DNA from: Streptomyces sp. L2
GTDB lineage: Bacteria; Actinomycetota; Actinomycetes; Streptomycetales; Streptomycetaceae
Assembly: GCF_004124325.1 (NCBI RefSeq)
Contig: NZ_QBDT01000001.1
Coordinates: forward strand, 2,108,001 to 2,172,000
Length of the DNA stretch: 64,000 nucleotides
Direction of reading: 5' to 3'
Below, in pieces: positions 46,405-56,065 of the stretch; the first letter of the stretch is position 1, and every line of letters starts with the position of its first letter. A program made the position numbers and the translations under genes. The notes below the pieces were generated by a model. The model worked only from the letters and a program-made list of their open reading frames with translations, was not told the origin of the DNA and made no database searches.

Positions 46405-48728
46405 CGTCCAAGAAGTCAGCCAGTGCGAAGAGCAGGACCGGTAAGACTGGTAATTCCGGTAAGACCGGCAAGGGCGCACAGAAGGCTGCCCGGGTTCCGG
46501 CGGCCCGCGCGCCTCAGCCGCCCCCGGCCGAGGCCGCCAAGGTCAGCCCTGCCCTGGGCGCGACTGACCGTGAGCGGCTGTTGTCCGGCACGCACCACGA
46601 TCCGCACGCGGTGCTCGGCGCGCATCCGGTGCCCGGCGGGGTCGCGTTCCGCGCGTTCCGGCCGTACGCCCGCTCGGTCGCCGTCGTCTCCGGTGAGCTG
46701 CGGGCGGATCTGCACGACGACGGCGACGGGTTCTTCTCCGCGCTGCTCCCGCTGGCCGAGGTCCCCGCCTACCGGCTGCTGGTGGCGTACGACGGCCCCG
46801 CCCGGGAGACTGAGGACCCCTACCGTTTCCTGCCCACGCTCGGTGAGCTGGACCTGCACCTGATCGGGGAGGGCCGGCACGAGCAGCTGTGGCGGGTGCT
46901 CGGGGCGCACGTCACGACCCACCAGGGCGTGACCGGCACCGCGTTCTCCGTGTGGGCGCCGAACGCGCGGGGCGTGCGGGTCGCCGGTGGCTTCGACTTC
47001 TGGGACGGCACTGGTCATCCGATGCGCTCCCTCGGCTCGTCCGGGGTGTGGGAGCTGTTCGTGCCCGGCGTCGGCGAGGGCGAGCTGTACAAGTTCGAGA
47101 TCACCCGCCCGGACGGGACCCGCACGCTGCGCGCCGATCCGCTGGCCCGCCGTACCGAGGTCCCGCCGGCCACGTCCTCGATCGTGCACGCCTCGCACCA
47201 CGCGTGGGAGGACGCGGAGTGGATGGCGCACCGCGCGGACACTCCGGTGCACGAGGCGCCGTTCTCGGTGTACGAGGTGCACCTGCCGTCCTGGCGGCCG
47301 GGGCTCTCGTACCGCGAACTCGCCGAGCAACTCCCCGCGTACGTGAAGGACATGGGCTTCACGCACGTGGAGCTGATGCCGGTCGCCGAGCACCCGTTCG
47401 GCGGCTCCTGGGGCTATCAGGTGACGGGCTTCTACGCGCCGACGGCCCGCCTCGGCACCCCGGACGACTTCAAGTACCTGGTGGACCGGCTGCACCAGGC
47501 GGGTATCGGCGTGCTGATGGACTGGGTGCCGGCCCACTTCCCGCGGGACGACTGGGCGCTGGCCGAGTTCGACGGGCGTCCGCTGTACGAGCACCACGAT
47601 CCGCTGCGGGCCGCGCATCCGGACTGGGGCACGCTGGAGTTCGACTTCGGGCGGCGGGAGGTGCGCAACTTCCTGGTCGCCAACGCGGTGTACTGGTGCC
47701 AGGAGTTCCACATCGACGGGCTGCGGGTGGACGCCGTCGCCTCGATGCTCTACCTGGACTACTCGCGCGAGCCGGGCCAGTGGACGCCGAACGAGCACGG
47801 CGGCCGGGAGAACCTGGACGCGGTGGCGTTCCTCCAGGAGATGAACGCCACGGTCTACCGGCGCTGCCCGGGGGTGGTGACCGTGGCCGAGGAGTCGACG
47901 GCCTGGGACGGCGTCACCCGGCCCACGCACCACCAGGGGCCGAGCGGGTTCGGCGGACTCGGGTTCGGGCTGAAGTGGAACATGGGCTGGATGCACGACT
48001 CGCTCCAGTACATGAGCCGGGAGCCGGTGCACCGGGCGTACCACCACGGTGAGTTGACGTTCTCGATGGTGTACGCGTACAGCGAGAACTACGTGCTGCC
48101 GATCTCCCACGACGAGGTGGTGCACGGCAAGCGGTCGCTGGTGTCGAAGATGCCGGGCGACTGGTGGCAGCAGCGGGCCGGGCTGCGCGCCTATCTGGGC
48201 TTCATGTGGGCGCATCCCGGCAAGCAACTCCTCTTTATGGGACAGGAGTTCGCCCAGGGCGCGGAGTGGTCGGAGGCGCACGGCCCGGACTGGTGGCTGC
48301 TGGATCCGGCGTACGGCGCGGAGGCGGACCACCGGGGCGTGCGGGACCTCGTCCGGGACCTGAACGCGCTGTACCGGGCGGCCCCGCCGCTGTGGCGGCG
48401 GGACACCGACCCGGCGGGCTTCGAGTGGATCAGCGGGGACGCGGCGGACGACAACGTCCTCGCGTTCCTGCGCCACGACGCCGACGGCACCCCGCTCCTC
48501 GCGGTGTCCCACTTCGCCCCGGTGGTCCGCCACGACTACCGGATCGGGGTCCCCGACGACGTCCCGGCCTGGCACGAGTGCCTCAACACGGACGCGGTCC
48601 GGTACGGCGGCGGCGGGCTCACCGGCACGGACGTCGTCAAACCGGAGCCCCGGCCCTGGCACGGCCGCCCGGCGAGTGTCCGCCTCACCCTCCCCCCGCT
48701 GTCCACGCTCTGGCTGCGGCCCGCCTGA
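46401..48728 (+). CDS. glgB: 1,4-alpha-glucan branching enzyme
   Basis: 775 aa from GTG 46401, whose last bases form the maltokinase stop. The first about 50 residues are a Lys/Ser/Gly-rich low-complexity tail ([20 protein letters not shown]), then come the GlgB N-terminal domains ([20 protein letters not shown]) and the GH13_9 core: [20 protein letters not shown], nucleophile in [16 protein letters not shown], acid/base Glu in [14 protein letters not shown] and [13 protein letters not shown]. It transfers chains to alpha-1,6 branches, completing the glucan made by GlgE. It ends 10 bp from the convergent helD-like gene with no obvious hairpin between them. Confidence 0.96.
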   Translation: MTSKKSASAKSRTGKTGNSGKTGKGAQKAARVPAARAPQPPPAEAAKVSPALGATDRERLLSGTHHDPHAVLGAHPVPGGVAFRAFRPYARSVAVVSGELRADLHDDGDGFFSALLPLAEVPAYRLLVAYDGPARETEDPYRFLPTLGELDLHLIGEGRHEQLWRVLGAHVTTHQGVTGTAFSVWAPNARGVRVAGGFDFWDGTGHPMRSLGSSGVWELFVPGVGEGELYKFEITRPDGTRTLRADPLARRTEVPPATSSIVHASHHAWEDAEWMAHRADTPVHEAPFSVYEVHLPSWRPGLSYRELAEQLPAYVKDMGFTHVELMPVAEHPFGGSWGYQVTGFYAPTARLGTPDDFKYLVDRLHQAGIGVLMDWVPAHFPRDDWALAEFDGRPLYEHHDPLRAAHPDWGTLEFDFGRREVRNFLVANAVYWCQEFHIDGLRVDAVASMLYLDYSREPGQWTPNEHGGRENLDAVAFLQEMNATVYRRCPGVVTVAEESTAWDGVTRPTHHQGPSGFGGLGFGLKWNMGWMHDSLQYMSREPVHRAYHHGELTFSMVYAYSENYVLPISHDEVVHGKRSLVSKMPGDWWQQRAGLRAYLGFMWAHPGKQLLFMGQEFAQGAEWSEAHGPDWWLLDPAYGAEADHRGVRDLVRDLNALYRAAPPLWRRDTDPAGFEWISGDAADDNVLAFLRHDADGTPLLAVSHFAPVVRHDYRIGVPDDVPAWHECLNTDAVRYGGGGLTGTDVVKPEPRPWHGRPASVRLTLPPLSTLWLRPA

Positions 48729-48738
48729 CGGCCGCCCT

Positions 48739-51015
48739 CTACGATCCGGCGGCCGCCTCGGCCAGCGCCTGCGGGAGCGCACCGGTGTGCAGCACCCCGA
48801 GGCGCTGGGTGGCGCGGGTCAGGGCGACGTACAGGTCGCTGGTGCCGTAGCGGGCCGGTTCCACGACCAGGACCGAGTCGAACTCCAGGCCCTTGGACTG
48901 GCGGGGGTCGAGGAGGACGACGGTGTGGGTGAGGTCGGGTTCCGGGCCGGCGCCCACCCCGTCCAGATGAGCGGCGAGGGAACGGTGCAGTTCGCGCGGG
49001 GCGATGACGGCCAGCCGGCCCTCGGCGGGGGTGAGTTCGGCGACCGCCTTGGCGACCGCGCCGGGCAGGTCGTCGCCGGCGTCCCGCACCCAGGGCCGTA
49101 CGCCCGTGGAGCGGACCGAGCTGGGCGGCTCGAAGCCGGGGTTCCCGGCGCGCACCACGGCCGCCGCCAGGTCCATGATCTCGGCCGGGGTGCGGTAGTT
49201 GACGCCGAGCCGGGTGTGCTCCCAGCGGTCCTCGACGTAGGGGGTGAGGATGTCCGCCCAGGAGCCGACGCCGGCCGCCTCGGCGGTCTGCGCGGGGTCG
49301 CCGACCAGGGTCATGGAGCGGGTCGGGCTGCGCCGCATCAGCAGCCGCCAGGCCATGGGGGAGAGTTCCTGCGCCTCGTCGACGATGATGTGCCCGAACG
49401 CCCAGGTCCGGTCGGCGGCGGCGCGTTCGGCGGCACTGCGGTGGTCGGCCTCCTCGTGCCGTTCGGCGAAGCGTTCGGCGTCGATGATGTCGTGCGCGGA
49501 CAGGACCTCGGAGTCCTCCTCGTCCTTGTCCTCGAACTCGTAGGTGCGGGAGGCGTACGACACGTCGAGCACGCCCTGCGCGTAGGCGATCTGGGTGTCC
49601 CGGTCGCGTTCGGCGCGGGCGCGGGCGAGGCGGTCGTCCTCGCCGAGGAGTTCGGCGGCCTCGTCGAGGAGGGGGACGTCGGCGACGGTCCAGTGCCGGG
49701 TCACCGGGCGGCGGATCGCGGCCGCGTCTGCGTCGGGGACGTAGCCCGCGGGGTCGGCGAGGAAGTCGGCGACGAGCCGCCGCGGGGTGAGCCGCGGCCA
49801 CAGCTGGTCGATGGCGGACCAGACCTCGGGGTTCTCGGCGAGTTCGTCGCGGATCTGGGTGATGTCGGCGGGCGCGAGGAGGCTGGAGCCGTCGTAGGGG
49901 TCGGTGCCCACGCGTTCGGCGTACAGCTCGGTGAGGGTGTTGAGGATGTGGCCCTCGAAGTGCTCGCGGGCCACGTTGTGCGGCAGCCCGGCGGCGCGGG
50001 TGCGGTCGCGGGCGACGGCCACGAGACCGTCGTCGAGCATCAGCACCTCGCGCTCGTGCTCGACGGTGACGACCGGGTCGGGCAGGGCCTGCCGGTCGCG
50101 TACGACGGCGGCGAGCACGTCGGCCATGCCGGCGCGGCCCTTGACGGCGGCGGCCTCGGGGGGGTCGGTGGCGGTGGCCTTCACACCGGGGTACAGCTCG
50201 CCGACGGTGGCCAGCAGGACGCCGGTCTCGCCGAGCGAGGGCAGTACCTCGCCGATGTAGCCGAGGAAGGCGGGGTTGGGGCCGACGATGAGGACGGCCC
50301 GGCGGGCCAGCAGTTCGCGGTGCTCGTAGAGGAGGTAGGCGGCCCGGTGCAGGGCGACCGCGGTCTTCCCGGTGCCGGGTCCGCCCTCGACGACGAGGAC
50401 CCCGCGGTGCGGTGCCCGGATGATGCGGTCCTGGTCGGCCTGGATGGTCCGCACGATGTCGCCCATGCGGCCGGTGCGGGCGGAGTTGAGCGCGGCGAGC
50501 AGCACGGCGTCGCCATCGTGGTCCTCGTGGCCGGTGCGCTCCTGGTCGCCGAGGTCGAGGATCTCGTCGTGCAGGTGGGTCACGGTGCGGCCGTCGGTGG
50601 CGATGTGCCGGCGGCGGCGCAGGCCCATCGGGGTGTGGCCGGTGGCGAGGTAGAACGGGCGGGCGACGTCGGCGCGCCAGTCGATCAGGACGGGGGTGCG
50701 TTCGGTGTCGTCCGCGCGCAGTCCGATGCGGCCGATGTGGTGGGTCGTGCCGCCGGTGAGGTCGATCCGGCCGAAGCAGAGGGAACCGTCGACGGCGTCC
50801 AGCGCGGCGAGCAGCCCGGAGCGTTCGGCGACGAGGATGTCCCGCTCCAGCCGGGCCTGCATGGGTGTGCTGCCCTGGGCGAGCGCGGTCCCGACGGCGG
50901 TCTCGGTGTCCCCGCGCAGGGCGTCGACGCGCGCGTACAGTCCGTCGATGAATTCCTGCTCGTGGCGCAATTCATCGTCTGGAAAGCCGGTGTTTGACGT
51001 GTTTGACAATTCCAC
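48739..51015 (-). CDS. helD: HelD-like RNA polymerase-associated SF1 ATPase
   Basis: 758 aa from GTG 51015 (TTG 51009 is an alternative, better spaced from GGGAG). An N-terminal coiled coil (ELRHEQEFIDGLYARVDALR) is followed by FGRIDLTGGTTHHIGRIGLR, the Walker A VVEGGPGTGKTAVALHRAAY, the Walker B-like HIIVDEAQELSPMAWRLLM, GDPAQTAEAAG and a UvrD C-terminal segment SKGLEFDSVLVVEPA...LYVALTRATQRLGVL. Actinobacterial HelD proteins dislodge RNA polymerase from DNA; some (HelR) give rifamycin tolerance. I see no rifamycin-associated element upstream. Its 5' region carries an opposite-strand consensus promoter (51003-51032). Confidence 0.87.
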   Translation of the reverse strand: MELSNTSNTGFPDDELRHEQEFIDGLYARVDALRGDTETAVGTALAQGSTPMQARLERDILVAERSGLLAALDAVDGSLCFGRIDLTGGTTHHIGRIGLRADDTERTPVLIDWRADVARPFYLATGHTPMGLRRRRHIATDGRTVTHLHDEILDLGDQERTGHEDHDGDAVLLAALNSARTGRMGDIVRTIQADQDRIIRAPHRGVLVVEGGPGTGKTAVALHRAAYLLYEHRELLARRAVLIVGPNPAFLGYIGEVLPSLGETGVLLATVGELYPGVKATATDPPEAAAVKGRAGMADVLAAVVRDRQALPDPVVTVEHEREVLMLDDGLVAVARDRTRAAGLPHNVAREHFEGHILNTLTELYAERVGTDPYDGSSLLAPADITQIRDELAENPEVWSAIDQLWPRLTPRRLVADFLADPAGYVPDADAAAIRRPVTRHWTVADVPLLDEAAELLGEDDRLARARAERDRDTQIAYAQGVLDVSYASRTYEFEDKDEEDSEVLSAHDIIDAERFAERHEEADHRSAAERAAADRTWAFGHIIVDEAQELSPMAWRLLMRRSPTRSMTLVGDPAQTAEAAGVGSWADILTPYVEDRWEHTRLGVNYRTPAEIMDLAAAVVRAGNPGFEPPSSVRSTGVRPWVRDAGDDLPGAVAKAVAELTPAEGRLAVIAPRELHRSLAAHLDGVGAGPEPDLTHTVVLLDPRQSKGLEFDSVLVVEPARYGTSDLYVALTRATQRLGVLHTGALPQALAEAAAGS

Positions 51016-51032
51016 TCCCGCCCGGATATACT
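51003..51032 (+). promoter_or_regulatory. Consensus vegetative promoter opposing helD
   Basis: TTGACA (51003-51008), an 18-bp spacer and TATACT (51027-51032) form a near-perfect HrdB-type promoter on the plus strand, overlapping the start codon region of the minus-strand helD gene. No plus-strand protein gene follows before the terminator at 51099-51132. Confidence 0.75.
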
Positions 51033-51038
51033 CTGCTC

Positions 51039-51132
51039 AGTGAACTTCTCCGCGACCGTCCAGAATTGAAGTCGCGAATCACCGAATATACGCAGAGAAA
51101 TCCCCCGAGCGCAATTCCTCGGGGGATTTTTT
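51039..51132 (+). ncRNA. Candidate small RNA (about 94 nt)
   Basis: Predicted from the consensus promoter at 51003-51032 (start near 51039) to the T-tract of the strong terminator at 51127-51132. The span has no substantial ORF: a GTG at 51040 opens only nine codons (VNFSATVQN). It is divergent from helD and convergent with trx. It could be a stand-alone sRNA, a leader with a tiny regulatory peptide, or an RNA whose transcription interferes with helD. Not matched to any known family by eye. Confidence 0.55.
51099..51132. terminator. Strong intrinsic terminator
   Basis: AATCCCCCGAG (51099-51109) pairs perfectly with CTCGGGGGATT (51118-51128), loop of eight, followed by a run of T to 51132 on the plus strand. 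On the minus strand it is followed by TTTCTC and can also end the trx transcript (stop at 51165). Confidence 0.9.
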
Positions 51133-51164
51133 CGGCTCCGGGCCGCCCGTCTCAGATCACGCGA

Positions 51165-51497
51165 TCACATCACGTCGGCCAGTTCCTCCAGCAGCCGCCG
51201 CTTGGGCCGCGCCCCGACCATCGACCGGACCGGCTCGCCGCCGTCGAAGACCATCAGCGTCGGCGTCGACAGCACGTGGTAGGCGACCGTCGTCTCCGGG
51301 TTCCGGTCCACGTCGATCTGCACGATCTTCAGCCGGTCGCCCTCCTCGAAGGCGATGTCCCTCAGCACAGGCGCCAGCTGCCGGCACGGCCCGCACCAGT
51401 CGGCCGTGAACTGCACCAGCACCGGCAGATCGGCGCCGAGCACCTCCGCCGCGAAGTCGGCGTCCGTCACCTCGTCCAGTCCGCTCACCAAGCTCAT
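51165..51497 (-). CDS. Thioredoxin
   Basis: 110 aa from the ATG at 51497, starting MSLVSGLDEVTDADF. The redox site is WCGPC (residues 34-38) in QFTADWCGPCRQLAPVLRDI, followed by the cis-Pro segment STPTLMVFDGGEPV. It is a full-length single-domain thioredoxin acting as a cytoplasmic disulfide reductase. Its ATG overlaps the TGA of the upstream MerR regulator by 4 bp, so the pair is translationally coupled and the regulator may sense redox or a toxic compound. It ends before a bidirectional terminator. A symbol is not assigned because Streptomyces carry several trx genes. Confidence 0.95.
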   Translation of the reverse strand: MSLVSGLDEVTDADFAAEVLGADLPVLVQFTADWCGPCRQLAPVLRDIAFEEGDRLKIVQIDVDRNPETTVAYHVLSTPTLMVFDGGEPVRSMVGARPKRRLLEELADVM

Positions 51498-51922
51498 CGC
51501 GTCAGCCCTCCCAGTTCGCACACGGGCTCCGGACCCCCCGGAGCCAGCGTCTCGGCGGCCAGCTCGTCCCGCGCCGCCTCGGCCCGCCGCAACTGCCCCG
51601 CGACCTTCTCCCGGGCCTCCTGGAGCTGCCCGATGAGCGCGTCCAGCTCGTCCAGCTTGCGCCGGTAGACCACGAGCGACGCCGGGCACGAGTCGCCCTC
51701 CGGGTGCCCGGCCCGCAGACACTCCACGAACGGCCGCGTCTCCTCCAGGTCGAACCCCACGTCCCGCAGGGTCCGGATCTGGTCGAGCAGCCTGACGTCG
51801 TCCTCGTCGTACGTGCGGTACCCGTTCTCGTCCCGCCGCGCGGGCAGCAGCCCCCGGGCCTCGTAGTAGCGCAGGGTGCGCGTGGTGGTCCCGGCCCGCG
51901 CGGCCAGCTCGCCGATTCGCAT
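51494..51922 (-). CDS. MerR-family transcriptional regulator
   Basis: 142 aa from the ATG at 51922, starting MRIGELAARAGTTTRTLRYY. It has an N-terminal winged HTH, EARGLLPARRDENGYRTYDE, then LDQIRTLRDVGFDLEETRPF, and a C-terminal coiled coil (KLDELDALIGQLQEAREKVA) for dimerisation. Cysteines at ECLRAGHPEGDSCPAS, plus one near the C-terminus (EPVCELG), could bind a metal or sense oxidants as in SoxR/CueR relatives, but the spacing is not diagnostic. It is translationally coupled to the downstream thioredoxin. MerR proteins usually act on a promoter with a 19-bp spacer; I could not identify one here. Confidence 0.93.
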   Translation of the reverse strand: MRIGELAARAGTTTRTLRYYEARGLLPARRDENGYRTYDEDDVRLLDQIRTLRDVGFDLEETRPFVECLRAGHPEGDSCPASLVVYRRKLDELDALIGQLQEAREKVAGQLRRAEAARDELAAETLAPGGPEPVCELGGLTR

Positions 51923-51951
51923 GCCCCCGACGGTAGGCGTTGACGCGGGCG

Positions 51952-52722
51952 TCAAGGCAAGACGGGCACCCCCGCCGACTCCTCCAGCTCCAGCAGCGAC
52001 GCGCTCTGGCGTTCCTCGTCGAAGGCCCGGCGGCCGCCGCGGAGGCCGAAGAGGCGCTTGGCGACGGCGATGTAGAGGACGGCGAGGATGTTGAGGACCA
52101 GAGTGGCGATCTTCAGCCAGCTGATGTGCTCGGTGAGTTCGTAGACCTCCAGCGGCAGGAAGGCGGCCGTCGCCACCACCGTCAGGTACTCCGCCCAGCG
52201 CTTGGCGTACCAGAGGCCGACCGCCTCGATCAGTTCGACGAGCGCGTAGGCGAGGAGCAGGGCGGCGACCAGCAGCAGGGTGCTGTGCTTGTAGCCGAAG
52301 GCCTTCTGGATGGAGCCGACGACCGGGGAGTGGTCGAGGTCGTAGTGGAAGTGCTTGAAGACGGGTCGCAGGACGTCCAGGTACTCGTTGAAGAGCCGCC
52401 GTACCGCGTCCTGGCTGTTGCTGAACTTCCAGACCGCCACCGCGACCAGCACGATGAAGACGCCGCGGACCGCCCGCTCGATCGCGAGGAAGCGCAGGAT
52501 GAACAGGTCCCGCAGCACCTTTCCGCGGGGCACCAGCGGCGCGTTCGCGGCCGCGCCGGCGCCGTGCGGCTCGCCGAGCACGAAGTCGCCGCAGCGCAGG
52601 CAGCGCCAGACGTCGCCGAGCGCGGTCTGCGCGTGCAGCCGTACCCGCAGGCGCGGGTCGTCGGGCGCGTAGGTCACGTGCCCCTTGCGCGCGCAGGTCC
52701 GCCGGTCCCAGTCGATCTTCAT
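51952..52722 (-). CDS. DUF2127 integral membrane protein
   Basis: 256 aa from the ATG at 52722 (GGAGG upstream; further in-frame ATGs lie in non-coding-looking sequence). The N-terminus has a CxxC-like pair in DVWRCLRCGDFVLGEPHG and Cys-Arg-His near the start (TCARKGHVTY). About four hydrophobic segments follow: AVRGVFIVLVAVAVWKF, TLLLVAALLLAYALVELIEA, LTVVATAAFLPLEVYEL and IATLVLNILAVLYIAVAKRL. This is the DUF2127 family of membrane proteins, function unknown. The two Cys motifs suggest a zinc- or redox-active cytoplasmic cap. It lies 29 bp upstream of the merR start and could be co-transcribed with merR-trx. Confidence 0.85.
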   Translation of the reverse strand: MKIDWDRRTCARKGHVTYAPDDPRLRVRLHAQTALGDVWRCLRCGDFVLGEPHGAGAAANAPLVPRGKVLRDLFILRFLAIERAVRGVFIVLVAVAVWKFSNSQDAVRRLFNEYLDVLRPVFKHFHYDLDHSPVVGSIQKAFGYKHSTLLLVAALLLAYALVELIEAVGLWYAKRWAEYLTVVATAAFLPLEVYELTEHISWLKIATLVLNILAVLYIAVAKRLFGLRGGRRAFDEERQSASLLELEESAGVPVLP

Positions 52723-52826
52723 CCCCCGTGCCTCCATACACACAGACGTCATGCCTACAGACAGACGCCACAGACGAACGTGCCGTTCCGGTTGATCCGG
52801 CACGGCACGTCAGTCTGAACCCACCG

Positions 52827-54218
52827 CTAGGCCTTGGCCAACTCCTTCTCCCCCTCTTCCCTCTGTTCCGGCACTTCAGCGGCGGGAGCCGCTTCGTGGA
52901 CGTCGTCCAGCAGCGTCTTCTCGTCGAACGGCAGCCGGCCGGACAGGACCTCCTCCACGCGGGCCTTGTCGATCTCCTTGGTCCACGCGCCGATCAGGAC
53001 GGTGGCCACCGCGTTGCCCGAGAAGTTGGTCAGGGCGCGGGCCTCGCTCATGAAGCGGTCGATGCCGACGATGAGGCCGACGCCGTCCACCAGGGCCGGC
53101 CGGTGTGTCTGGAGGGCGCCGGCGAGGGTGGCCAGGCCGGCGCCGGAGACGCCCGCCGCGCCCTTGGAGGCGACCATCATGAACAGCAGCAGGGTGATCT
53201 GCTCGCCCAGGTGCAGGGGCTGGCCCATGGCGTCGGCGATGAACAGGGACGCCATGGTCAGGTAGATCATGGTGCCGTCGAGGTTGAAGGAGTAGCCGGT
53301 CGGCACGGTGATGCCGACGACGGGACGGCTGACGCCCAGGTGCTCCATCTTGGCGATCAAGCGGGGCAGCGCCACGTCGGAGGACGAGGTGGACAGGATG
53401 AGCAGGTACTCGCGGCCCAGGTACTTCAGCAGCTTGAACAGGTTGACCTTGGCGACGAACCACAGCATCGGGCCGAGCACCACGCCGACGAAGAGCACAC
53501 AGGTGATGTAGAAGGCCAGCATGATCGTGCCGAGGGCCTTCAGGGCGTCGACGCCGGTCTCGCCGACGACCGCCGCGATGGCGCCGAACGCGCCGACCGG
53601 GGCCGCCCACATGATCATGGTCAGGACGCGGAAGACCAGCTTCTGGATGTGCCCGACCCCGCGCAGGACCGGCTCGCCCGCCTTGCCCATCGACTGGATC
53701 GCGAAGCCGACCAGCAGGGCGATCAGCAGGGTCTGGAGGACCACCCCGCCGGTGAAGGCAGAGGCGAAGCTGGTGGGGATGATGCTCAGCAGGAAGTCGA
53801 CCAGGCCCTCGCTGCCGGAGGCCGCCTGGGTGTGGCCGACCTGCTTCACCGACTCGGTCAGGTGCATGCCCTGGCCCGGGTGCAGGACGTTGCCGACGAC
53901 CAGGCCGATGGCCAGCGCCACGAACGACATGCCGATGAAGTAGGTGAGCGCGAGACCGCCCAGCTTGCCGACCTTCGCGGCGCTGCGGATCGACCCGACA
54001 CCGGTCACGATGGTGCAGAAGATGATCGGCGCGATCATCATCTTGATCAGGTTGACGAAGCCCGTGCCGAGCGGCTTGAGCTCCTTGGCGAAGTCGGGTG
54101 CGGCGAATCCGACGGCGATACCGAGGGCGACCGCGATGATCACCGCGATGTAGAGGAGATGGGAGCGGTCCCGCTTGGCGGGGGGTGCGGCAGGTGCCGT
54201 AGCTGCTGCGCTGGTCAC
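52827..54218 (-). CDS. Dicarboxylate/amino acid:cation symporter (DAACS, DctA-type)
   Basis: About 463 aa from GTG 54218, with AAGGAGGG upstream; the longer 479-aa frame has no better site. Eight or more membrane segments and the DAACS re-entrant signatures are present: LILSTSSSDVALPRLIAKME (Ser-rich HP1), GYSFNLDGTMIYLTMASLFI (NLDGT), VASKGAAGVSGAGLATLAGA (HP2) and RFMSEARALTNFSGNAVATV. It imports C4-dicarboxylates, probably with H+ or Na+. It is divergent from a CitA/DcuS-type two-component system, the classical inducer arrangement for such carriers. Symbol dctA is likely but not proven. Confidence 0.93.
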   Translation of the reverse strand: MTSAAATAPAAPPAKRDRSHLLYIAVIIAVALGIAVGFAAPDFAKELKPLGTGFVNLIKMMIAPIIFCTIVTGVGSIRSAAKVGKLGGLALTYFIGMSFVALAIGLVVGNVLHPGQGMHLTESVKQVGHTQAASGSEGLVDFLLSIIPTSFASAFTGGVVLQTLLIALLVGFAIQSMGKAGEPVLRGVGHIQKLVFRVLTMIMWAAPVGAFGAIAAVVGETGVDALKALGTIMLAFYITCVLFVGVVLGPMLWFVAKVNLFKLLKYLGREYLLILSTSSSDVALPRLIAKMEHLGVSRPVVGITVPTGYSFNLDGTMIYLTMASLFIADAMGQPLHLGEQITLLLFMMVASKGAAGVSGAGLATLAGALQTHRPALVDGVGLIVGIDRFMSEARALTNFSGNAVATVLIGAWTKEIDKARVEEVLSGRLPFDEKTLLDDVHEAAPAAEVPEQREEGEKELAKA

Positions 54219-54370
54219 GGCGGCCCTCCTTGACGTCTTCGTCGGTGTCACCGGCGTGCGGCTCACGTCCGGGGGTTTTCGGGGATGCCGTGACTATGTC
54301 GCGCCGCTGTGAGGGCGGTCACCCTTCCGTACATTTAGTTCACGCCACAACCGAGAGGCAGACTGACGGC

Positions 54371-56065
54371 ATGCGCCTCTCCGTCCTCCCGAGACCTCGC
54401 AGCCTGGCGGGCCAGCTGTTCGCCATGCAGGCCGTGCTGCTCGCGCTGGTCGTGGCCGGATACGCGCTGTTCACGTTCGTCAGCGACCGGGGGCAGGCCG
54501 AGGGCGCGGCCCGCCGCCAGGCCACGGCGGTGGCCCGCTCGATCGCCGACTCCCCCTCGGTCCGCTCCGCGATCCACACCCCGGACCCCTCGGCGGACCT
54601 CCAGCCGTACGCGCTGAAGGTGCAGAAGGACACCGGGGTGGACTTCGTGACGATCATGACGCCGGGGGGCATCCGCTGGACCCACCCCAAGCCCGGCGAG
54701 ATCGGCCGGCACTTCATCGGCACCATCGCGCCCGCCCAGCACGGCGAGACCTTCACCGAGACCTACACCGGCACGCTCGGCCCGTCCGTCCGCGCGGTCA
54801 CCCCGATCGCGGAGAACGGGCACGTCATCGGCCTGGTCAGCGCCGGCATCAAGGTGGAGGCGATCAGCAACCGGATCCAGGAGGAGGTCACCGCGCTGTT
54901 CGGAGTCGCGGGCGGCATCCTGGTGCTCGGCGCGATCGCCACCTACGTCATCAACGCACGGCTGCGCCGGCACACCCACAACATGAACGCCGACGAGCTG
55001 AGCCGGATGCACGACTACCACCAGGCCGCGCTGCACGCCGTGCGCGAGGGGCTGCTGATGCTGGACGCGCAGTACAGGGTGGCGCTGATCAACGACGGCG
55101 GGCGGGAGCTGCTGGGCGTGGCCCAGGACGCGGACGTCGTCGGCGGCTCGCTGACCGGGCTGGGCCTGCCCGCCCCGCTGACCGGGGCGCTGCTGGCGTC
55201 CGAGCCGCGCGTGGACGAGGTGCATCTGGCGGCCGACCGCGTGCTGGTGGTGAACACCTCGCCGGTGTCGGGCGGGGAGCGCCGCGGCACGGTCGTCACC
55301 CTGCGGGACGTGACCGAACTCCAGTCACTGATGGGCGAGTTGGACTCGGAGCGGGGCTTCACGCTGGCGCTGCGCTCACAGGCGCACGAGGCGGCGAACC
55401 GGCTGCACACGGTGGTCTCGCTGATCGAGCTGGGGCGGGCCGAGGAAGCGGTGGACTTCGCGACGGCCGAGCTGGAGCTGGCGCAGGCGCTCACCGACCA
55501 GGTGGTGGCGGCGGTCGGCGAGCCGGTGCTGGCCGCGCTGCTGCTGGGCAAGACCGCGCAGGCCAACGAGCGGGGCGTGGAACTGGTCGTGTCACCGGAC
55601 AGCCGGCTCGACGACGGGCTGCTGCCGCCCGACCTGACCGCGCGGGACCTGGTGACGATCCTCGGCAACCTCATCGACAACGCGGTGGACGCGGCGCAGG
55701 GCAGTGTGCGGGCCCGGGTGACGGTGACGGCGTACACGGAGGCCGCCGAACTCGTCCTGCGGGTGTCCGACACGGGGACGGGTGTCGACCCGGCCCACGC
55801 CGACCTGGTATTCCAACGGGGGTTCTCGACGAAGCCGGCCGGTCCCGGCGGGCGGGGCCTGGGGCTGGCCCTGGTCCGCCAGGCGGTGGGCCGGCACGAG
55901 GGCACGCTGACGGTCGCGGAGGCCGAGGAGGGTGGCGCGGTGTTCGAGGCACGTTTGCCGTTGCACACGATGGTGGGGCCGACGCAGGCGCCGGGGGGGC
56001 GAGGCATGAGCCAGGACGGGCACACGGTCGCGGGGCCGGCCCCGGTGCCGGGAGGCCACGCGTGA
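54371..56065 (+). CDS. Sensor histidine kinase, CitA/DcuS type
   Basis: 564 aa from the ATG at 54371. An N-terminal membrane helix (FAMQAVLLALVVAGYALFTF) and a second at VAGGILVLGAIATYVINARL bracket an extracellular sCache domain (VDFVTIMTPGGIRWTHPKPG ... GLVSAGI) that would bind a dicarboxylate such as fumarate or citrate. A PAS domain follows (ALHAVREGLLMLDAQYRVAL), then the phosphoacceptor His339 in LRSQAHEAANRLHTVVSLIE and an HATPase with NLIDNAVDAAQ and GGRGLGLALVRQAVGRHEG. It overlaps the response regulator gene by 4 bp. It likely controls the divergent DAACS transporter. Confidence 0.93.
   Translation: MRLSVLPRPRSLAGQLFAMQAVLLALVVAGYALFTFVSDRGQAEGAARRQATAVARSIADSPSVRSAIHTPDPSADLQPYALKVQKDTGVDFVTIMTPGGIRWTHPKPGEIGRHFIGTIAPAQHGETFTETYTGTLGPSVRAVTPIAENGHVIGLVSAGIKVEAISNRIQEEVTALFGVAGGILVLGAIATYVINARLRRHTHNMNADELSRMHDYHQAALHAVREGLLMLDAQYRVALINDGGRELLGVAQDADVVGGSLTGLGLPAPLTGALLASEPRVDEVHLAADRVLVVNTSPVSGGERRGTVVTLRDVTELQSLMGELDSERGFTLALRSQAHEAANRLHTVVSLIELGRAEEAVDFATAELELAQALTDQVVAAVGEPVLAALLLGKTAQANERGVELVVSPDSRLDDGLLPPDLTARDLVTILGNLIDNAVDAAQGSVRARVTVTAYTEAAELVLRVSDTGTGVDPAHADLVFQRGFSTKPAGPGGRGLGLALVRQAVGRHEGTLTVAEAEEGGAVFEARLPLHTMVGPTQAPGGRGMSQDGHTVAGPAPVPGGHA

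Noticed and set aside
51040..51069. Nine-codon GTG frame inside the candidate sRNA
   Set aside because: Too short to call as a gene without conservation; mentioned only as a possible leader peptide.
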